Below, in pieces: positions 25,239 through 34,061 of a DNA stretch of 64,000 nt (positions within the stretch are counted from its first letter, which is position 1; every line of letters starts with the position of its first letter). The stretch spans positions 1,279,687-1,343,686 of the forward strand of contig NZ_CP035425.1 of the NCBI RefSeq assembly GCF_006740685.1, given 5' to 3'. The stretch comes from Candidatus Nitrosopumilus sp. SW. Its GTDB lineage: Archaea > Thermoproteota > Nitrososphaeria > Nitrososphaerales > Nitrosopumilaceae. The notes below the pieces were generated by a model. The model ran no database searches. It had not been told where the DNA came from and worked only from the letters and a program-made list of their open reading frames with translations. The translations under genes were made by a program, and so were the position numbers.

Positions 25239-25487
25239 ATGTCTTTACAGGAATTTGATGCATTAATTGACCGAATGAAGTTAGCCTTTGAGTATGCTGA
25301 AAATCTTGGGCAATACACTGATGCAGCAAAAATTCTCTTTCAAATGAATGAGCAATTACCTGATGATCTACAGATCTCTTTAGAAGAGTTAGACAATCCT
25401 GATTTGGCTAAATCTTTTGTAATGAGATACAATTCTGATATAAAATCTGCAATTGTAGATTATCGACAACGATTGATGAATTTCTAA
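25239..25487 (+). CDS. Small helical protein, unknown
   Basis: An 82-residue acidic all-helical protein with LDNPDLAKSFVMRYNSDIKSA in its C-terminal half; no cysteines or membrane segment. It starts at ATG and lies head to head with tRNA-Val and tail to tail with eL40 (2-bp gap). The size and helical repeat hint at a small TPR-like or ligand-binding protein, but nothing specific is recognised. Confidence 0.65.
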   Translation: MSLQEFDALIDRMKLAFEYAENLGQYTDAAKILFQMNEQLPDDLQISLEELDNPDLAKSFVMRYNSDIKSAIVDYRQRLMNF

Positions 25488-25489
25488 TT

Positions 25490-25657
25490 CTATTTCTTTA
25501 CACCGAGATTTCTGTTCTTTAATCTCAAGTATGGATTTCTACATTTTCTGCATCTGGTAGCGTCAATGTCATTTCTACATCCACAATTAAAACAAATTCT
25601 CATGACAAGTCTGGCTTGTTGTGCAATTCGTTTCTTTTCTGGGTCTGTGATTGGCAT
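25490..25657 (-). CDS. rpl40e: Large-subunit ribosomal protein eL40
   Basis: A 55-residue ORF with the L40e zinc finger CFNCGCRNDIDATRCRKCRN and the basic C-terminus YLRLKNRNLGVKK. The four cysteines and the Arg/Lys pattern match archaeal/eukaryotic eL40, which in eukaryotes is made as a ubiquitin fusion but in archaea is free. It is an assembly protein of the large ribosomal subunit near the factor-binding site. The N-terminal 20 residues form the family's basic helix. It lies directly upstream of nothing ribosomal, as is usual for this gene in archaea. Confidence 0.95.
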   Translation of the reverse strand: MPITDPEKKRIAQQARLVMRICFNCGCRNDIDATRCRKCRNPYLRLKNRNLGVKK

Positions 25658-25688
25658 TTGATTCTCTCCTAAATCTCTCTCTTTTAAT

Positions 25689-26606
25689 CTAATCGGATTT
25701 TTCCATTTTTCCTGCTAATAAAACAGGTACTTCAGCAGGTCTTTTTGCTACTGGGATGTTTGCCTTGTTAAACATTGAAACTTTGGATTCTGCTGAACCA
25801 TATGTTCCCATTACAATTGCTCCTGCATGCCCCATTCTCTTTTCTTTAGGTGCTGCTCTTCCTGCAATATATGCAACAGTTGGTTTGTTAAATCCTGAAT
25901 CGATAATTCTCTGAGCTAGCATCTCTTCAGAGTCTCCTCCAATCTCTCCTACTACTACCATTCCTTCCAAATCTGGAATGTCTTTTACCATGTCAAATGC
26001 ATCAATGAGTCTTGTTCCGTTTACTGGGTCTCCTCCAATGCCAATTGTAATTGATTGTCCAAATCCTGCATTAGTTAATGCATCTGAAATTTCATAAAGT
26101 AATGTCCCACTCTTTGATAATACTGCAATCTTTCCTGCTTTGAAAGGCATTGGTGGCATGATTCCAATTTTGATTATCTCTGGAATCATGATTCCTGGTG
26201 TATTTGGTCCAATGATTACTGCATCTTTTTGTTTTGCAATCTCTAGTGCTTCCATTGTATCTCTGACTGGAACATGTTCTGGAATTGCAACTAATAGTTT
26301 GATTCCTGCTTCTAGTGCATCTTTTGCAGCGCTAAGGAAGAACTTTGCTGGAACAAAGACAATTGAAATTTTTGCATTTGTTGCATCAACTGCTTCTTTC
26401 ATTGTATTGTAAATTGGAACTTTGTCTTCGAATTTTTGACCTCCTTTCCCTGGTGTAACTCCTGCAACAACATTTGTTCCATATGCTATCATGTTTCTTG
26501 CATGAAGTGAACCATATGCTCCTGTGATTCCTTGAACGATTACTCCTTTCTTCTCATAATCAGGATCTCCTGGATTGCCTTTTAGTAGTGCAAAAATATC
26601 TGTCAA
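25689..26606 (-). CDS. sucD: Succinyl-CoA synthetase, alpha subunit
   Basis: A 305-residue CoA-binding subunit of succinate-CoA ligase: a Rossmann CoA-binding domain (VQGITGAYGSLHARNM, then GVTPGKGGQ) and a ligase domain. The phospho-histidine is His260 in a KRMGHAGAIV context, and the GPNTPGI motif is present. It forms a complex with the beta subunit encoded just upstream (4-bp overlap, so coupled translation). The enzyme interconverts succinate and succinyl-CoA with ATP or GTP; in thaumarchaea this links to the TCA-type reactions and the hydroxypropionate/hydroxybutyrate cycle. Confidence 0.95.
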   Translation of the reverse strand: MTDIFALLKGNPGDPDYEKKGVIVQGITGAYGSLHARNMIAYGTNVVAGVTPGKGGQKFEDKVPIYNTMKEAVDATNAKISIVFVPAKFFLSAAKDALEAGIKLLVAIPEHVPVRDTMEALEIAKQKDAVIIGPNTPGIMIPEIIKIGIMPPMPFKAGKIAVLSKSGTLLYEISDALTNAGFGQSITIGIGGDPVNGTRLIDAFDMVKDIPDLEGMVVVGEIGGDSEEMLAQRIIDSGFNKPTVAYIAGRAAPKEKRMGHAGAIVMGTYGSAESKVSMFNKANIPVAKRPAEVPVLLAGKMEKSD

Positions 26607-27709
26607 TTCTTTACTCCCATTACTGCTGCATTAATTGCCTCTTCAACAGTACCAAAAATTTTGGTTCTAGAACCTTGCAACATCTCTGTTGCTTTTTCTG
26701 ATTCTGTTCCCTTTAGTCTAGAAAATACTGGCAAGTCAATTACGTTGTCCTCATATGCTTTTAGAAATGCTTCAGCTACAACTGTCGTTTTTACAATTCC
26801 TCCATAGAGGTTTACTAGAATTCCTTTTACTCTATCTAATTTGCTGATCAAAGTCAATGCTTCATAAACTGATTCAGTTGTTGCACCGCCACCAACATCT
26901 AAGAAACATGCTGGTTTTCCTCCGTTGTCTGATAACATATCTAATGTGGACATTACTAATCCTGCACCATTTCCAACAACTGCAATGTCTCCATCTAATT
27001 CTACTAATGAAAATCCACTCTTCTCAGCTTGTTCTTCAATTGCTGTTTTTTCTTGATACTTTTCTAACTCTGGATGTCTAAAGTTACTGTTATCATCTGT
27101 AACAAATTTTCCATCTAGTGCCATTATTGAGTCGTCTTGCATAATTGCAAGTGGATTAATTTCTACAAGTTCTGCTTCTTTTTCAATTGTAAGTTTTGAT
27201 AATTTTTTCAAAGTATCTACAACGCCTTCTGCAGGTTTTCCTTCTAGTCCCATTTCTTTTGCAACTTCTTTTGCAAGTTCATCTGAAACTTCACCTAATC
27301 CTATCTCTTTGATAATCTGATTTTTTACTGATTCAATTTCAACGCCACCTTCAGCTGATGCAATAATTGTGTAACATCTTTTTGAACGATTCAAAAATAT
27401 TGAAAGATACAATTCCTTTTTGATATCTGCCATCTTTTCGAGGAGAATTGCCCTTGCCTTTTCTCCCTTTATTGTCAAATCCATTACTTGGGGATATTTT
27501 ATCTCAAATTCATCGTCATTTTGGCATTTTTGGATTCCTCCTGCCTTTCCTCTTCCTCCTACTGGAACCTGAATTTTAATCACAAATGGATATCCTAACT
27601 CTTTTGCATGCTTTCTGCCTTCTTCAATATTTGTAGATGAAATGCTGTCTAGAAGGTTAATTCCATATTCTCGAAATAGCTCTTTTGCTTGAAATTCTAG
27701 TAGTTGCAT
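26603..27709 (-). CDS. sucC: Succinyl-CoA synthetase, beta subunit
   Basis: A 368-residue ATP-grasp subunit: the N-terminal ATP-grasp domain has the QVPVGGRGKAGGI loop and 'ELVEINPLAI' metal-binding region, and the C-terminal flavodoxin-like domain has FLDVGGGAT and GILVNLYGGI. The acid residues for Mg-nucleotide are retained. Its stop overlaps the sucD start by 4 bp, so the two subunits are translated in tandem from one mRNA. Confidence 0.95.
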   Translation of the reverse strand: MQLLEFQAKELFREYGINLLDSISSTNIEEGRKHAKELGYPFVIKIQVPVGGRGKAGGIQKCQNDDEFEIKYPQVMDLTIKGEKARAILLEKMADIKKELYLSIFLNRSKRCYTIIASAEGGVEIESVKNQIIKEIGLGEVSDELAKEVAKEMGLEGKPAEGVVDTLKKLSKLTIEKEAELVEINPLAIMQDDSIMALDGKFVTDDNSNFRHPELEKYQEKTAIEEQAEKSGFSLVELDGDIAVVGNGAGLVMSTLDMLSDNGGKPACFLDVGGGATTESVYEALTLISKLDRVKGILVNLYGGIVKTTVVAEAFLKAYEDNVIDLPVFSRLKGTESEKATEMLQGSRTKIFGTVEEAINAAVMGVKN

Positions 27710-27749
27710 GCAAAAATCTTGAATTTTACGGTCTTTATTAATTATGACG

Positions 27750-28079
27750 TTATCTCAATTGCTCATCAAGAAAATCAATCATTTCTAAAAAGCGATCTTT
27801 ACTTTTTCTCAACAATTCTTGGGGGTATTCTTCAATGGTAAATACAAATTGTTGATGAAAACTTGGGACTAGGATTCCTCCTGATGTCACCATTTGCTCT
27901 ATAACATACCCTTTTGTCAATGTACATACAATTTCTTCATAAGACTCTTCTTCTTCTTCAAGGGTTTGTCTGTAAAGGACAATTGGACGATTAGTCTTCT
28001 CCACAATTTTTGAACCCTTTTCAAGCAAGTCTGCTAAGTGCTGAATTTGCCATGCATCAAGACTAATCTGCTTTACCAT
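27750..28079 (-). CDS. Small soluble alpha/beta protein, unknown
   Basis: A 109-residue protein: N-terminal helix, a Glu-rich loop (TLEEEEESYEE), a beta-hairpin region (GYVIEQMVTSGGILVP) and a long C-terminal amphipathic helix. No cysteines besides one; no membrane segment. It precedes sucC on the same strand, separated by 40 bp. No family recognised. Confidence 0.65.
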   Translation of the reverse strand: MVKQISLDAWQIQHLADLLEKGSKIVEKTNRPIVLYRQTLEEEEESYEEIVCTLTKGYVIEQMVTSGGILVPSFHQQFVFTIEEYPQELLRKSKDRFLEMIDFLDEQLR

Positions 28080-28182
28080 GTTAAGAATACGTGATTTTTC
28101 TATTTAACCGTGATAAAACAATGTATTTTCACTATTTGTTGCCATTCAAAGCTAGTTTGAAATGAAAAAGAAAGAAAAAGTA

Positions 28183-28767
28183 TTAGAGACTATCAAGTGA
28201 TCTAGAATGTTTACTTGTGTGTGGTCTTTCACCAGAATATCTTCTTCTCATATGTCCTGATGGTCTACCGTCAAGTAATTCTAAGAACCATGATTCGTGC
28301 TCAATCTCTTCAGCGAGAATACTTTGTGCGATATCATATGTCATAGGATCTTTTCCATGAGTCATTTTACAGACTTTGTTCCAATTAATAATTGCCCCTT
28401 GTTCTGCTTTAAGACATTTTTCTAAAATTTCATTTAGAGTTGTGCTCTTGTCTGATTGTAAGAAATCAGCACCTGCTGATTTACAAAAGTCAACAATGTC
28501 TTTTGGGAACTCTCCTCCTAATTGGAAGATTCTGTCGATACATGACTCAAAATGGCTTAAATCTTCAAGTCTGGCATCTTCAATTACTCCTTTGATTCCC
28601 TCTCCTTCCATTCCTGTACAGAATGAACGAAGGTTTGTGAAATAATAATATGCCACAAATTCGACTGCTGCGTTTTTCTTGAGTTCTTCAATTAACTCAT
28701 CTACGTCAACACCGTTCTGCTTGAGAAATTCTACACCTACAACATGATGTGGTTTTGAATCTGACAT
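28183..28767 (-). CDS. DPS-like ferritin-family protein (DPSL type) with basic C-terminal tail
   Basis: A 194-residue four-helix bundle of the ferritin superfamily. Ferroxidase-type ligands are arranged as Glu (in AVEFVAYYY), Asp-x-x-His-x-Glu (DLSHFE), Glu (KAEQGAI) and Glu-x-x-His (EEIEHE). Two cysteines near the central helices (KCLKAEQ and KVCKM) are characteristic of DPSL (thioferritin-like) cages. The C-terminus from residue 170 is Arg/Ser/His-rich and disordered, as in DNA-binding Dps tails. It should oxidise and store iron and protect from peroxide. A strong inverted repeat lies in its upstream gap. Confidence 0.9.
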   Translation of the reverse strand: MSDSKPHHVVGVEFLKQNGVDVDELIEELKKNAAVEFVAYYYFTNLRSFCTGMEGEGIKGVIEDARLEDLSHFESCIDRIFQLGGEFPKDIVDFCKSAGADFLQSDKSTTLNEILEKCLKAEQGAIINWNKVCKMTHGKDPMTYDIAQSILAEEIEHESWFLELLDGRPSGHMRRRYSGERPHTSKHSRSLDSL

Positions 28768-28837
28768 TGTACCAATACTTTATGATTGTCATAAAAATCT
28801 ATTCTTAGAAATATCATTTTGTAATGAAAATAATTCT

Positions 28838-28890
28838 CAGAAGAGATGGGAGAAAATACTGGTTGGGGACCTAGATGCCAATCTCTTCTG
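28838..28890. ncRNA. Long hairpin in the ileS-ferritin gap
   Basis: A perfect 10-bp stem, cagaagagat (28838-28847) with atctcttctg (28881-28890), closes a 33-nt loop that contains a second, smaller pairing (TTGG with CCAA on the minus strand). It lies 71 nt before the ferritin-like ATG and 71 nt after the end of ileS. Possible roles are the 5' leader of the ferritin-like gene, an attenuator, or an independent RNA; loop conservation is unknown. Confidence 0.45.
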
Positions 28891-28960
28891 GAATATGATT
28901 GATTTTTTGATTTTTTATTAATAAAAAGTGAGTTTGCACTGCAATCAGATTTTTTTAGAG

Positions 28961-31900
28961 TTATTCTACTGAAATTCTAATTTTTTGTCCATCTATATCA
29001 TCATCTTTGTATTCTTTACATGATTCAGTAAAGTTCACTTGTTTTACTCTCACCAAGAAAGCCAAATCATCTGCTTTTTCTTTAATCATTTCAAGTGACT
29101 CTTCATCTAAATCAAGGATTGATGCTACACCTAAAACATCTGTTGGATTGTATCCTCTCTCTTTTCTTAAAGTTTGTAATCTTCTTGCAACATCTTTGAT
29201 CAATCCTTTTGCCATCATCTCTTTGTTTCGTGATGTTGAGATAAACACTACATAACTATCTCTTTTTGATACTGCAAAATTTTCATCTGCATCAAAATCT
29301 ATTACAAAGTCTTCGTTATCTAATGAAATAACTTCACCATCAATATCAAAATCAAATTTTGAATCTTTTTGTAATGCTGAAATTATTTCTTCAGGATTTG
29401 TTTCAGAAAATTTTGCAACTAGTTTTCCCATGTGTTGTTTTGCTTTTGGTCCTATTCTCTTTCTTTCTAATTCAATAATTGGTTTTACAGGCAATCCTAA
29501 TTGCTTTAATTCTAAAATTTGTTCTAATCCTGATTCTTTCTCTGTTTCAATTATGTTAAATTTCTCTACATTTAGTTGAGATTGGAGTAATTCTGACAAT
29601 GATTCTAACTTTGCTTTTAGACCTTCCTTTACACAAATCTTTGCTTCATTTAATGGCCATCTTCTTTTTAGCTTACCTTTCATTCTTGCAGCTGATGAAA
29701 TAGATACCACATCTTTCATTATGTCAAATGACTCTTCAATCTCTTCATTTACTAGTGACTCTTGTGATTTTGGCCATTTGTCAAGTAGTATGCTTTGTTT
29801 TCCATCAAAAACTGTTTGATACAGATGCTCACTAGTAAATGGACAAAATGGATGAATCAAAATATCTAGTGTTTTTAGAACTTCGGCTAACACTGCATAA
29901 ATTGCTAGTCGCCTTTCTTTTTTCTCCTCATCCTCGTCCCATAATTCCCCTCTTGTAATTGGGATGTAAATTTGACTTAGATTGTTAATGATAAAGTCAT
30001 CAATTGCTTTTGCACCCTCATGAAACTTGCATGAATTATTTCGGTCTGTGATTTTTAGAATCAATTTTTGAAGTTTTGATAAAAGCCAAATATCTGGTGA
30101 TGTTAACAAATTCTTTTGTTTTGCCCATTCTACTGTGTTTGATTTATCAAAATTATCATATTGACTATTTTGTTTAAAATACAAATGCAAATTGAATAGC
30201 GTGTTGATTACTTGATATGGTCTTGACATCAACTCTTCTGTACTGAAACTTAGTGGCTCAATTGGGCTTGCTTTCCACATAAAGTAAAATCTAATCAAAT
30301 CTGCAGGATATTTTTCTAGTAACTCTATTCCTTCCAAAACATTACCTTTACTCTTACTCATCTTGCCTCCTTTTTCATCCAGCACATGTCCTTGGAACAA
30401 AAATGACTTGTATGGTGGAATCGGTCCGTTGTTTAAGATTACATTTTCAATAAGTAACGTATATGCCCATCCTCTAGTTTGATCAATTCCCTCAGTAAAA
30501 AATGGTGCAGGAATTTCATTTGAATATTCTTCATCAGTTAATGATGAATATGGTGCAGAACCACTATTGTGCCAGGTATCTAAGACATACTCTTCTCTCT
30601 TTGTTTTTGTACTTCCGCACTTTTTGCATTTTATTGTAATATTGTCAATCCATGGTCTGTGTAGTTCAAAGTCTGGGCCATCAGGAAGATTGTTTGCAGA
30701 TTCAACAATTTCTTTTCTTGTGAAAAACCAGTTTCTTTCATTACATTCTTCACATGTCCATACTGGCAATGGACATCCCCAAATCCTCTCCCTTGAAATA
30801 CACCAAGGGTGTCTTTCTTTGATGATTCCTAGGAATCTGTTTTTTGGTTGTTCAAAATAATATTCTACACTTTCAGCTGCATCAATTGCTTTGTTATCTA
30901 ATCTATCTAATTTGTAAAACCAACCTTTTCTTGCAAGCCATACGATTGGATGGTGTGATCTCCAACAAAGAGGATACTTGTGTTTGATTTTTCCAATTTT
31001 TACTAGAGCATTGCATTCTTTTAGATCTTCTACAATTGTTCTGTCTGCATCTCTGACAAACATTCCTTGATATTTTCCTGCCTGTGCTGTGAATTTTACT
31101 TCGTCATCGATGGGACTGAAAACTTTGACTTTTCTCTTATTGGCAATTTTGATATCTTCCTCACCATTTGCTGGAGATAGGTGTACAAGACCACTACCTG
31201 TACTTGCATCTACGAATGATTCTGATACTGCAACATGAAAATTATCTGCTTTAGAACATTCGTTTAATTCTGGAATTAAATTCAATAATGGATGAATGTA
31301 TTTTTTCCCTTCAAATTCTGAACCCTTGACTGTTTTTTCAATTTCATACTCTTCAATTTTCACCTCTGTCATGAATTCTTCTAGTCTTGTTTTTCCAACA
31401 ACCCAAGTTTCATTTTCTACTTTAACATAAACATAATCTTCTTCAGGTTGTAACCCTACCATTGCATCAGTTACTAGTGTAAATGGCATTGTAGTCCATA
31501 CAATCAAAAATGCATCTTCATCTACCAGTTTTACTTTATAATATAATGATGGGTCTTTTACTTCCTCATATCCCTGATTAACTTCTGCATGACTAAGAGA
31601 TGTTTGGCAGCTAGGACAATATGCAATAACTGTAAAGTCTTCTTCTAAAATCCCATTTTCATATGCTTTTTTTAGTACTTGCCATTCTCTTTCAATAAAT
31701 TCATCTCGAAAAGTCCAATATGCTTTTTCATGATTAAATGACATTCCAAGTAATTCGTCTACTTTGACCCATGTTTTGTTGTATTTCTCAACAACTTTTT
31801 TGCATTCAGAAACAATTCGTTCTACCCCAAATTGTTTTATGGCTTCTGTCTTTCCTCCTGTTACTCCTAATTCTTTTTCTACCTGTAATTCCACAGGGAG

Positions 31901-32158
31901 TCCTTGAGTATCCCATCCTCCATTAAACTCAATTTTTTTCCCTTGAAGTGTATTGTATCTATACCACAAATCTTTGATGACTCTACCTCTAAGATGTCCT
32001 GCATGAGGAATACCGTTCATTGTTGGAGGTCCTTCAATGAATCTTATTTTTTCAGGTTTGTCTGATGCGAAAATCTGTTTTTCTAAATCAATTGATTTCA
32101 CATATTCTTTAATTTCTGACTCAATTGCTTTTGCATCAAATTTCGTGGAAAGTTCCAT
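28961..32158 (-). CDS. ileS: Isoleucyl-tRNA synthetase
   Basis: A 1065-residue class Ia synthetase charging tRNA-Ile. The HIGH motif is present as HAGH (residues 52-55, variant of the family), KMSKS at about residue 600, and the editing domain spans about residues 180-390. The C-terminal anticodon-binding and extension region is full. The zinc-ligand Cys pairs CEECNERNW and CKKCGS are visible in the middle domain. Length matches archaeal/eukaryotic-type IleRS. A TATA box about 24-32 nt upstream suggests a nearly leaderless mRNA. Confidence 0.97.
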   Translation of the reverse strand: MELSTKFDAKAIESEIKEYVKSIDLEKQIFASDKPEKIRFIEGPPTMNGIPHAGHLRGRVIKDLWYRYNTLQGKKIEFNGGWDTQGLPVELQVEKELGVTGGKTEAIKQFGVERIVSECKKVVEKYNKTWVKVDELLGMSFNHEKAYWTFRDEFIEREWQVLKKAYENGILEEDFTVIAYCPSCQTSLSHAEVNQGYEEVKDPSLYYKVKLVDEDAFLIVWTTMPFTLVTDAMVGLQPEEDYVYVKVENETWVVGKTRLEEFMTEVKIEEYEIEKTVKGSEFEGKKYIHPLLNLIPELNECSKADNFHVAVSESFVDASTGSGLVHLSPANGEEDIKIANKRKVKVFSPIDDEVKFTAQAGKYQGMFVRDADRTIVEDLKECNALVKIGKIKHKYPLCWRSHHPIVWLARKGWFYKLDRLDNKAIDAAESVEYYFEQPKNRFLGIIKERHPWCISRERIWGCPLPVWTCEECNERNWFFTRKEIVESANNLPDGPDFELHRPWIDNITIKCKKCGSTKTKREEYVLDTWHNSGSAPYSSLTDEEYSNEIPAPFFTEGIDQTRGWAYTLLIENVILNNGPIPPYKSFLFQGHVLDEKGGKMSKSKGNVLEGIELLEKYPADLIRFYFMWKASPIEPLSFSTEELMSRPYQVINTLFNLHLYFKQNSQYDNFDKSNTVEWAKQKNLLTSPDIWLLSKLQKLILKITDRNNSCKFHEGAKAIDDFIINNLSQIYIPITRGELWDEDEEKKERRLAIYAVLAEVLKTLDILIHPFCPFTSEHLYQTVFDGKQSILLDKWPKSQESLVNEEIEESFDIMKDVVSISSAARMKGKLKRRWPLNEAKICVKEGLKAKLESLSELLQSQLNVEKFNIIETEKESGLEQILELKQLGLPVKPIIELERKRIGPKAKQHMGKLVAKFSETNPEEIISALQKDSKFDFDIDGEVISLDNEDFVIDFDADENFAVSKRDSYVVFISTSRNKEMMAKGLIKDVARRLQTLRKERGYNPTDVLGVASILDLDEESLEMIKEKADDLAFLVRVKQVNFTESCKEYKDDDIDGQKIRISVE

Positions 32159-32181
32159 CTGGCTTTTGGTAGATCTGTGGC

Positions 32182-32190
32182 ATTATAAAG
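32182..32190 (-). promoter_or_regulatory. Putative TATA box of ileS
   Basis: The minus strand reads CTTTATAAT, a good archaeal box A. It ends 24 nt before the ileS ATG, giving a leaderless or very short-leader transcript. Confidence 0.5.
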
Positions 32191-32214
32191 CTAAATTGGT
32201 TTTATGAGACTTGG

Positions 32215-32225
32215 ATTATATAATT
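32215..32225 (+). promoter_or_regulatory. Putative TATA box of purD
   Basis: The plus strand reads attatataatt. The centre is about 25 nt before the TTG at 32245, one codon after the GTG at 32242, so the purD mRNA would be leaderless or nearly so. It faces the ileS box across 24 bp. Confidence 0.5.
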
Positions 32226-32241
32226 GAGTAAAAAATAATTT

Positions 32242-33507
32242 GTGTTGGTAAATGTACTGGTAATTGGTTCTGGAGGACGAGAACATGCTTTGTCCTGGAA
32301 ATTATCTCAAAGCCCCAAAGTTGATACTGTGTTTACTGCTCCTGGAAACGGAGGAACAAAAAACAATATTCCAATTGATGTTGATGATTTAGATGGACTT
32401 GCTGATTTTGCTGAAAAAAATAATTGTTTTACTGTAGTGGGGCCTGAAGCCCCTTTAGCTGCAGGAATTGTTGATAAATTTATTCAAAAAAACCTCAAAA
32501 TTTTTGGTCCTGCAAAAGATGCTGCACAACTTGAATCAAGTAAAATTTGGGCAAAAAACTTTATGAAAAGAAATAACATTCCTACTGCTAGATTTGAAAT
32601 ATTTGATGATGCTCAAAAAGCTCAAGATTATGTAAAGTCACTTGATTATAATGTCGTAGTCAAAGCAGATGGCTTGGCTGCTGGAAAGGGTGTAATTGTT
32701 TGTAATAGTCCTGATGAAGCAATTTCTGCAATACAAACAATTTTGATAAAAAAAACATTTGGTGATGCTGGAAATCGGATAATCGTTGAGGAAAGAATTG
32801 ATGGAATAGAGGCTTCATACATTGCCCTCTCTGATGGCAATATCGCCATTCCGATGGCTTCTAGTCAAGATCACAAGCGAATTTTCGATGATGATAAAGG
32901 TCCCAACACCGGCGGAATGGGTGCTTATTCTCCTACTCCTATAATTGACGAAACCCTGGCAAAAAAAATACAAGAAAAAATCATTGATAAAACAATACAA
33001 TCTATGAAAAATGAAGGAATTACATTCAAAGGATTTCTTTATGCTGGAATAATGCTAAAAGACAATGAACCATATGTTTTAGAATACAATGTTAGAATGG
33101 GTGACCCTGAATGTCAACCAATTACAATGAGGATGAATTTTGATTTGTATGATTATTTTGTTGCAAGTGCTAACGGTGACTTGTCATCAATGCCTCAAAT
33201 TTCTTGGAAGAATCAGTATTCTGTATGTGTTGTTTTAGCTTCGGAAGGATATCCTGAATCTTATCCCAAAAACGAAGAGATCACCGGTTTTGATTCTATT
33301 CCAGATAATGCATATGTTTTTCATGCTGGAACAAAACAAACTAATGGAAAAATTCTTTCAAACGGGGGCCGTGTTTTAGGAGTTACTGCATTAGGTGATA
33401 CTTTGGAATCTGCAATTACTAATGCATATGCTGCATCTGAAAAGATTTCTTGGCCACACAAATTTTGCCGAAAAGATATTGGCAAAAAAGGCTTAGATTA
33501 CCTCTGA
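32242..33507 (+). CDS. purD: Phosphoribosylamine-glycine ligase (GAR synthetase)
   Basis: A 421-residue ATP-grasp enzyme, step 2 of purine synthesis, joining glycine to 5-phosphoribosylamine. The N-terminal GSGGREHAL motif and the ATP-grasp signatures (VVKADGLAAGKGV, NTGGMGAYSP, and GDPECQP) are all present. The start is GTG 32242 or TTG 32245, supported by the box A position. Its 3' end overlaps the convergent formyl-THF cyclo-ligase gene by 10 bp, and folD and purN lie nearby. Confidence 0.96.
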   Translation: MLVNVLVIGSGGREHALSWKLSQSPKVDTVFTAPGNGGTKNNIPIDVDDLDGLADFAEKNNCFTVVGPEAPLAAGIVDKFIQKNLKIFGPAKDAAQLESSKIWAKNFMKRNNIPTARFEIFDDAQKAQDYVKSLDYNVVVKADGLAAGKGVIVCNSPDEAISAIQTILIKKTFGDAGNRIIVEERIDGIEASYIALSDGNIAIPMASSQDHKRIFDDDKGPNTGGMGAYSPTPIIDETLAKKIQEKIIDKTIQSMKNEGITFKGFLYAGIMLKDNEPYVLEYNVRMGDPECQPITMRMNFDLYDYFVASANGDLSSMPQISWKNQYSVCVVLASEGYPESYPKNEEITGFDSIPDNAYVFHAGTKQTNGKILSNGGRVLGVTALGDTLESAITNAYAASEKISWPHKFCRKDIGKKGLDYL

Positions 33508-34061
33508 GTTTCTATAATTCTGTCTTCTGTAACAATCCAGTCTATCAATACATCATGATCTGATTTTGGAATATTTTTTACAACTTGTTTTTCCAGAGTC
33601 AAAGATATTGTGATTGTTTTATGATTTACCAAAAACTTGTCATAGAATCCATGACCATATCCCAATCTGATTCCTTTTGGGGTGATGCCTACTGTTGGCA
33701 CTAAAATTACGTCTAAATTATTTTCTGTCTTGCATTCTATTTTTGGTTCCATAATGTCAAAACTACCATTTTCTAGGCTTGAAAAATCCCTTATTTTCTT
33801 AAAATCCATCTGTTCTCCTGAGACTCTTGGTAGGAAAACCTGTTTTCCATTACTTAGTAACTCTTGAATAATATCTTGAGTAAGAACTTCACTTCCAATT
33901 GGATAATACGCACCAATTTTTTGAGCATCTTTGAACAGTCCAATTTTTTTCAATTTTTTACTAATTTTTTCACTAGCAATTTTCATCATATCAAATGACG
34001 TTCTATCTCTTTTTTCTAAAAGAAGATTTCTTAGTGATTTTTTTTCAGGGTTATCTTCCAA
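33498..34061 (-). CDS. 5-formyltetrahydrofolate cyclo-ligase
   Basis: A 187-residue MTHFS-family protein converting 5-formyl-THF to 5,10-methenyl-THF with ATP. The N-terminal KKSLRNLLLEKRDRT start, the YYPIGSEVLTQ substrate region and the C-terminal RLGYGHGFYDKFL glycine-rich motif are diagnostic. It overlaps the folD gene by 11 bp on the same strand, so the two are coupled, and both serve one-carbon folate metabolism that also feeds purine synthesis (purD and purN are neighbours). Confidence 0.94.
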   Translation of the reverse strand: MEDNPEKKSLRNLLLEKRDRTSFDMMKIASEKISKKLKKIGLFKDAQKIGAYYPIGSEVLTQDIIQELLSNGKQVFLPRVSGEQMDFKKIRDFSSLENGSFDIMEPKIECKTENNLDVILVPTVGITPKGIRLGYGHGFYDKFLVNHKTITISLTLEKQVVKNIPKSDHDVLIDWIVTEDRIIETQR

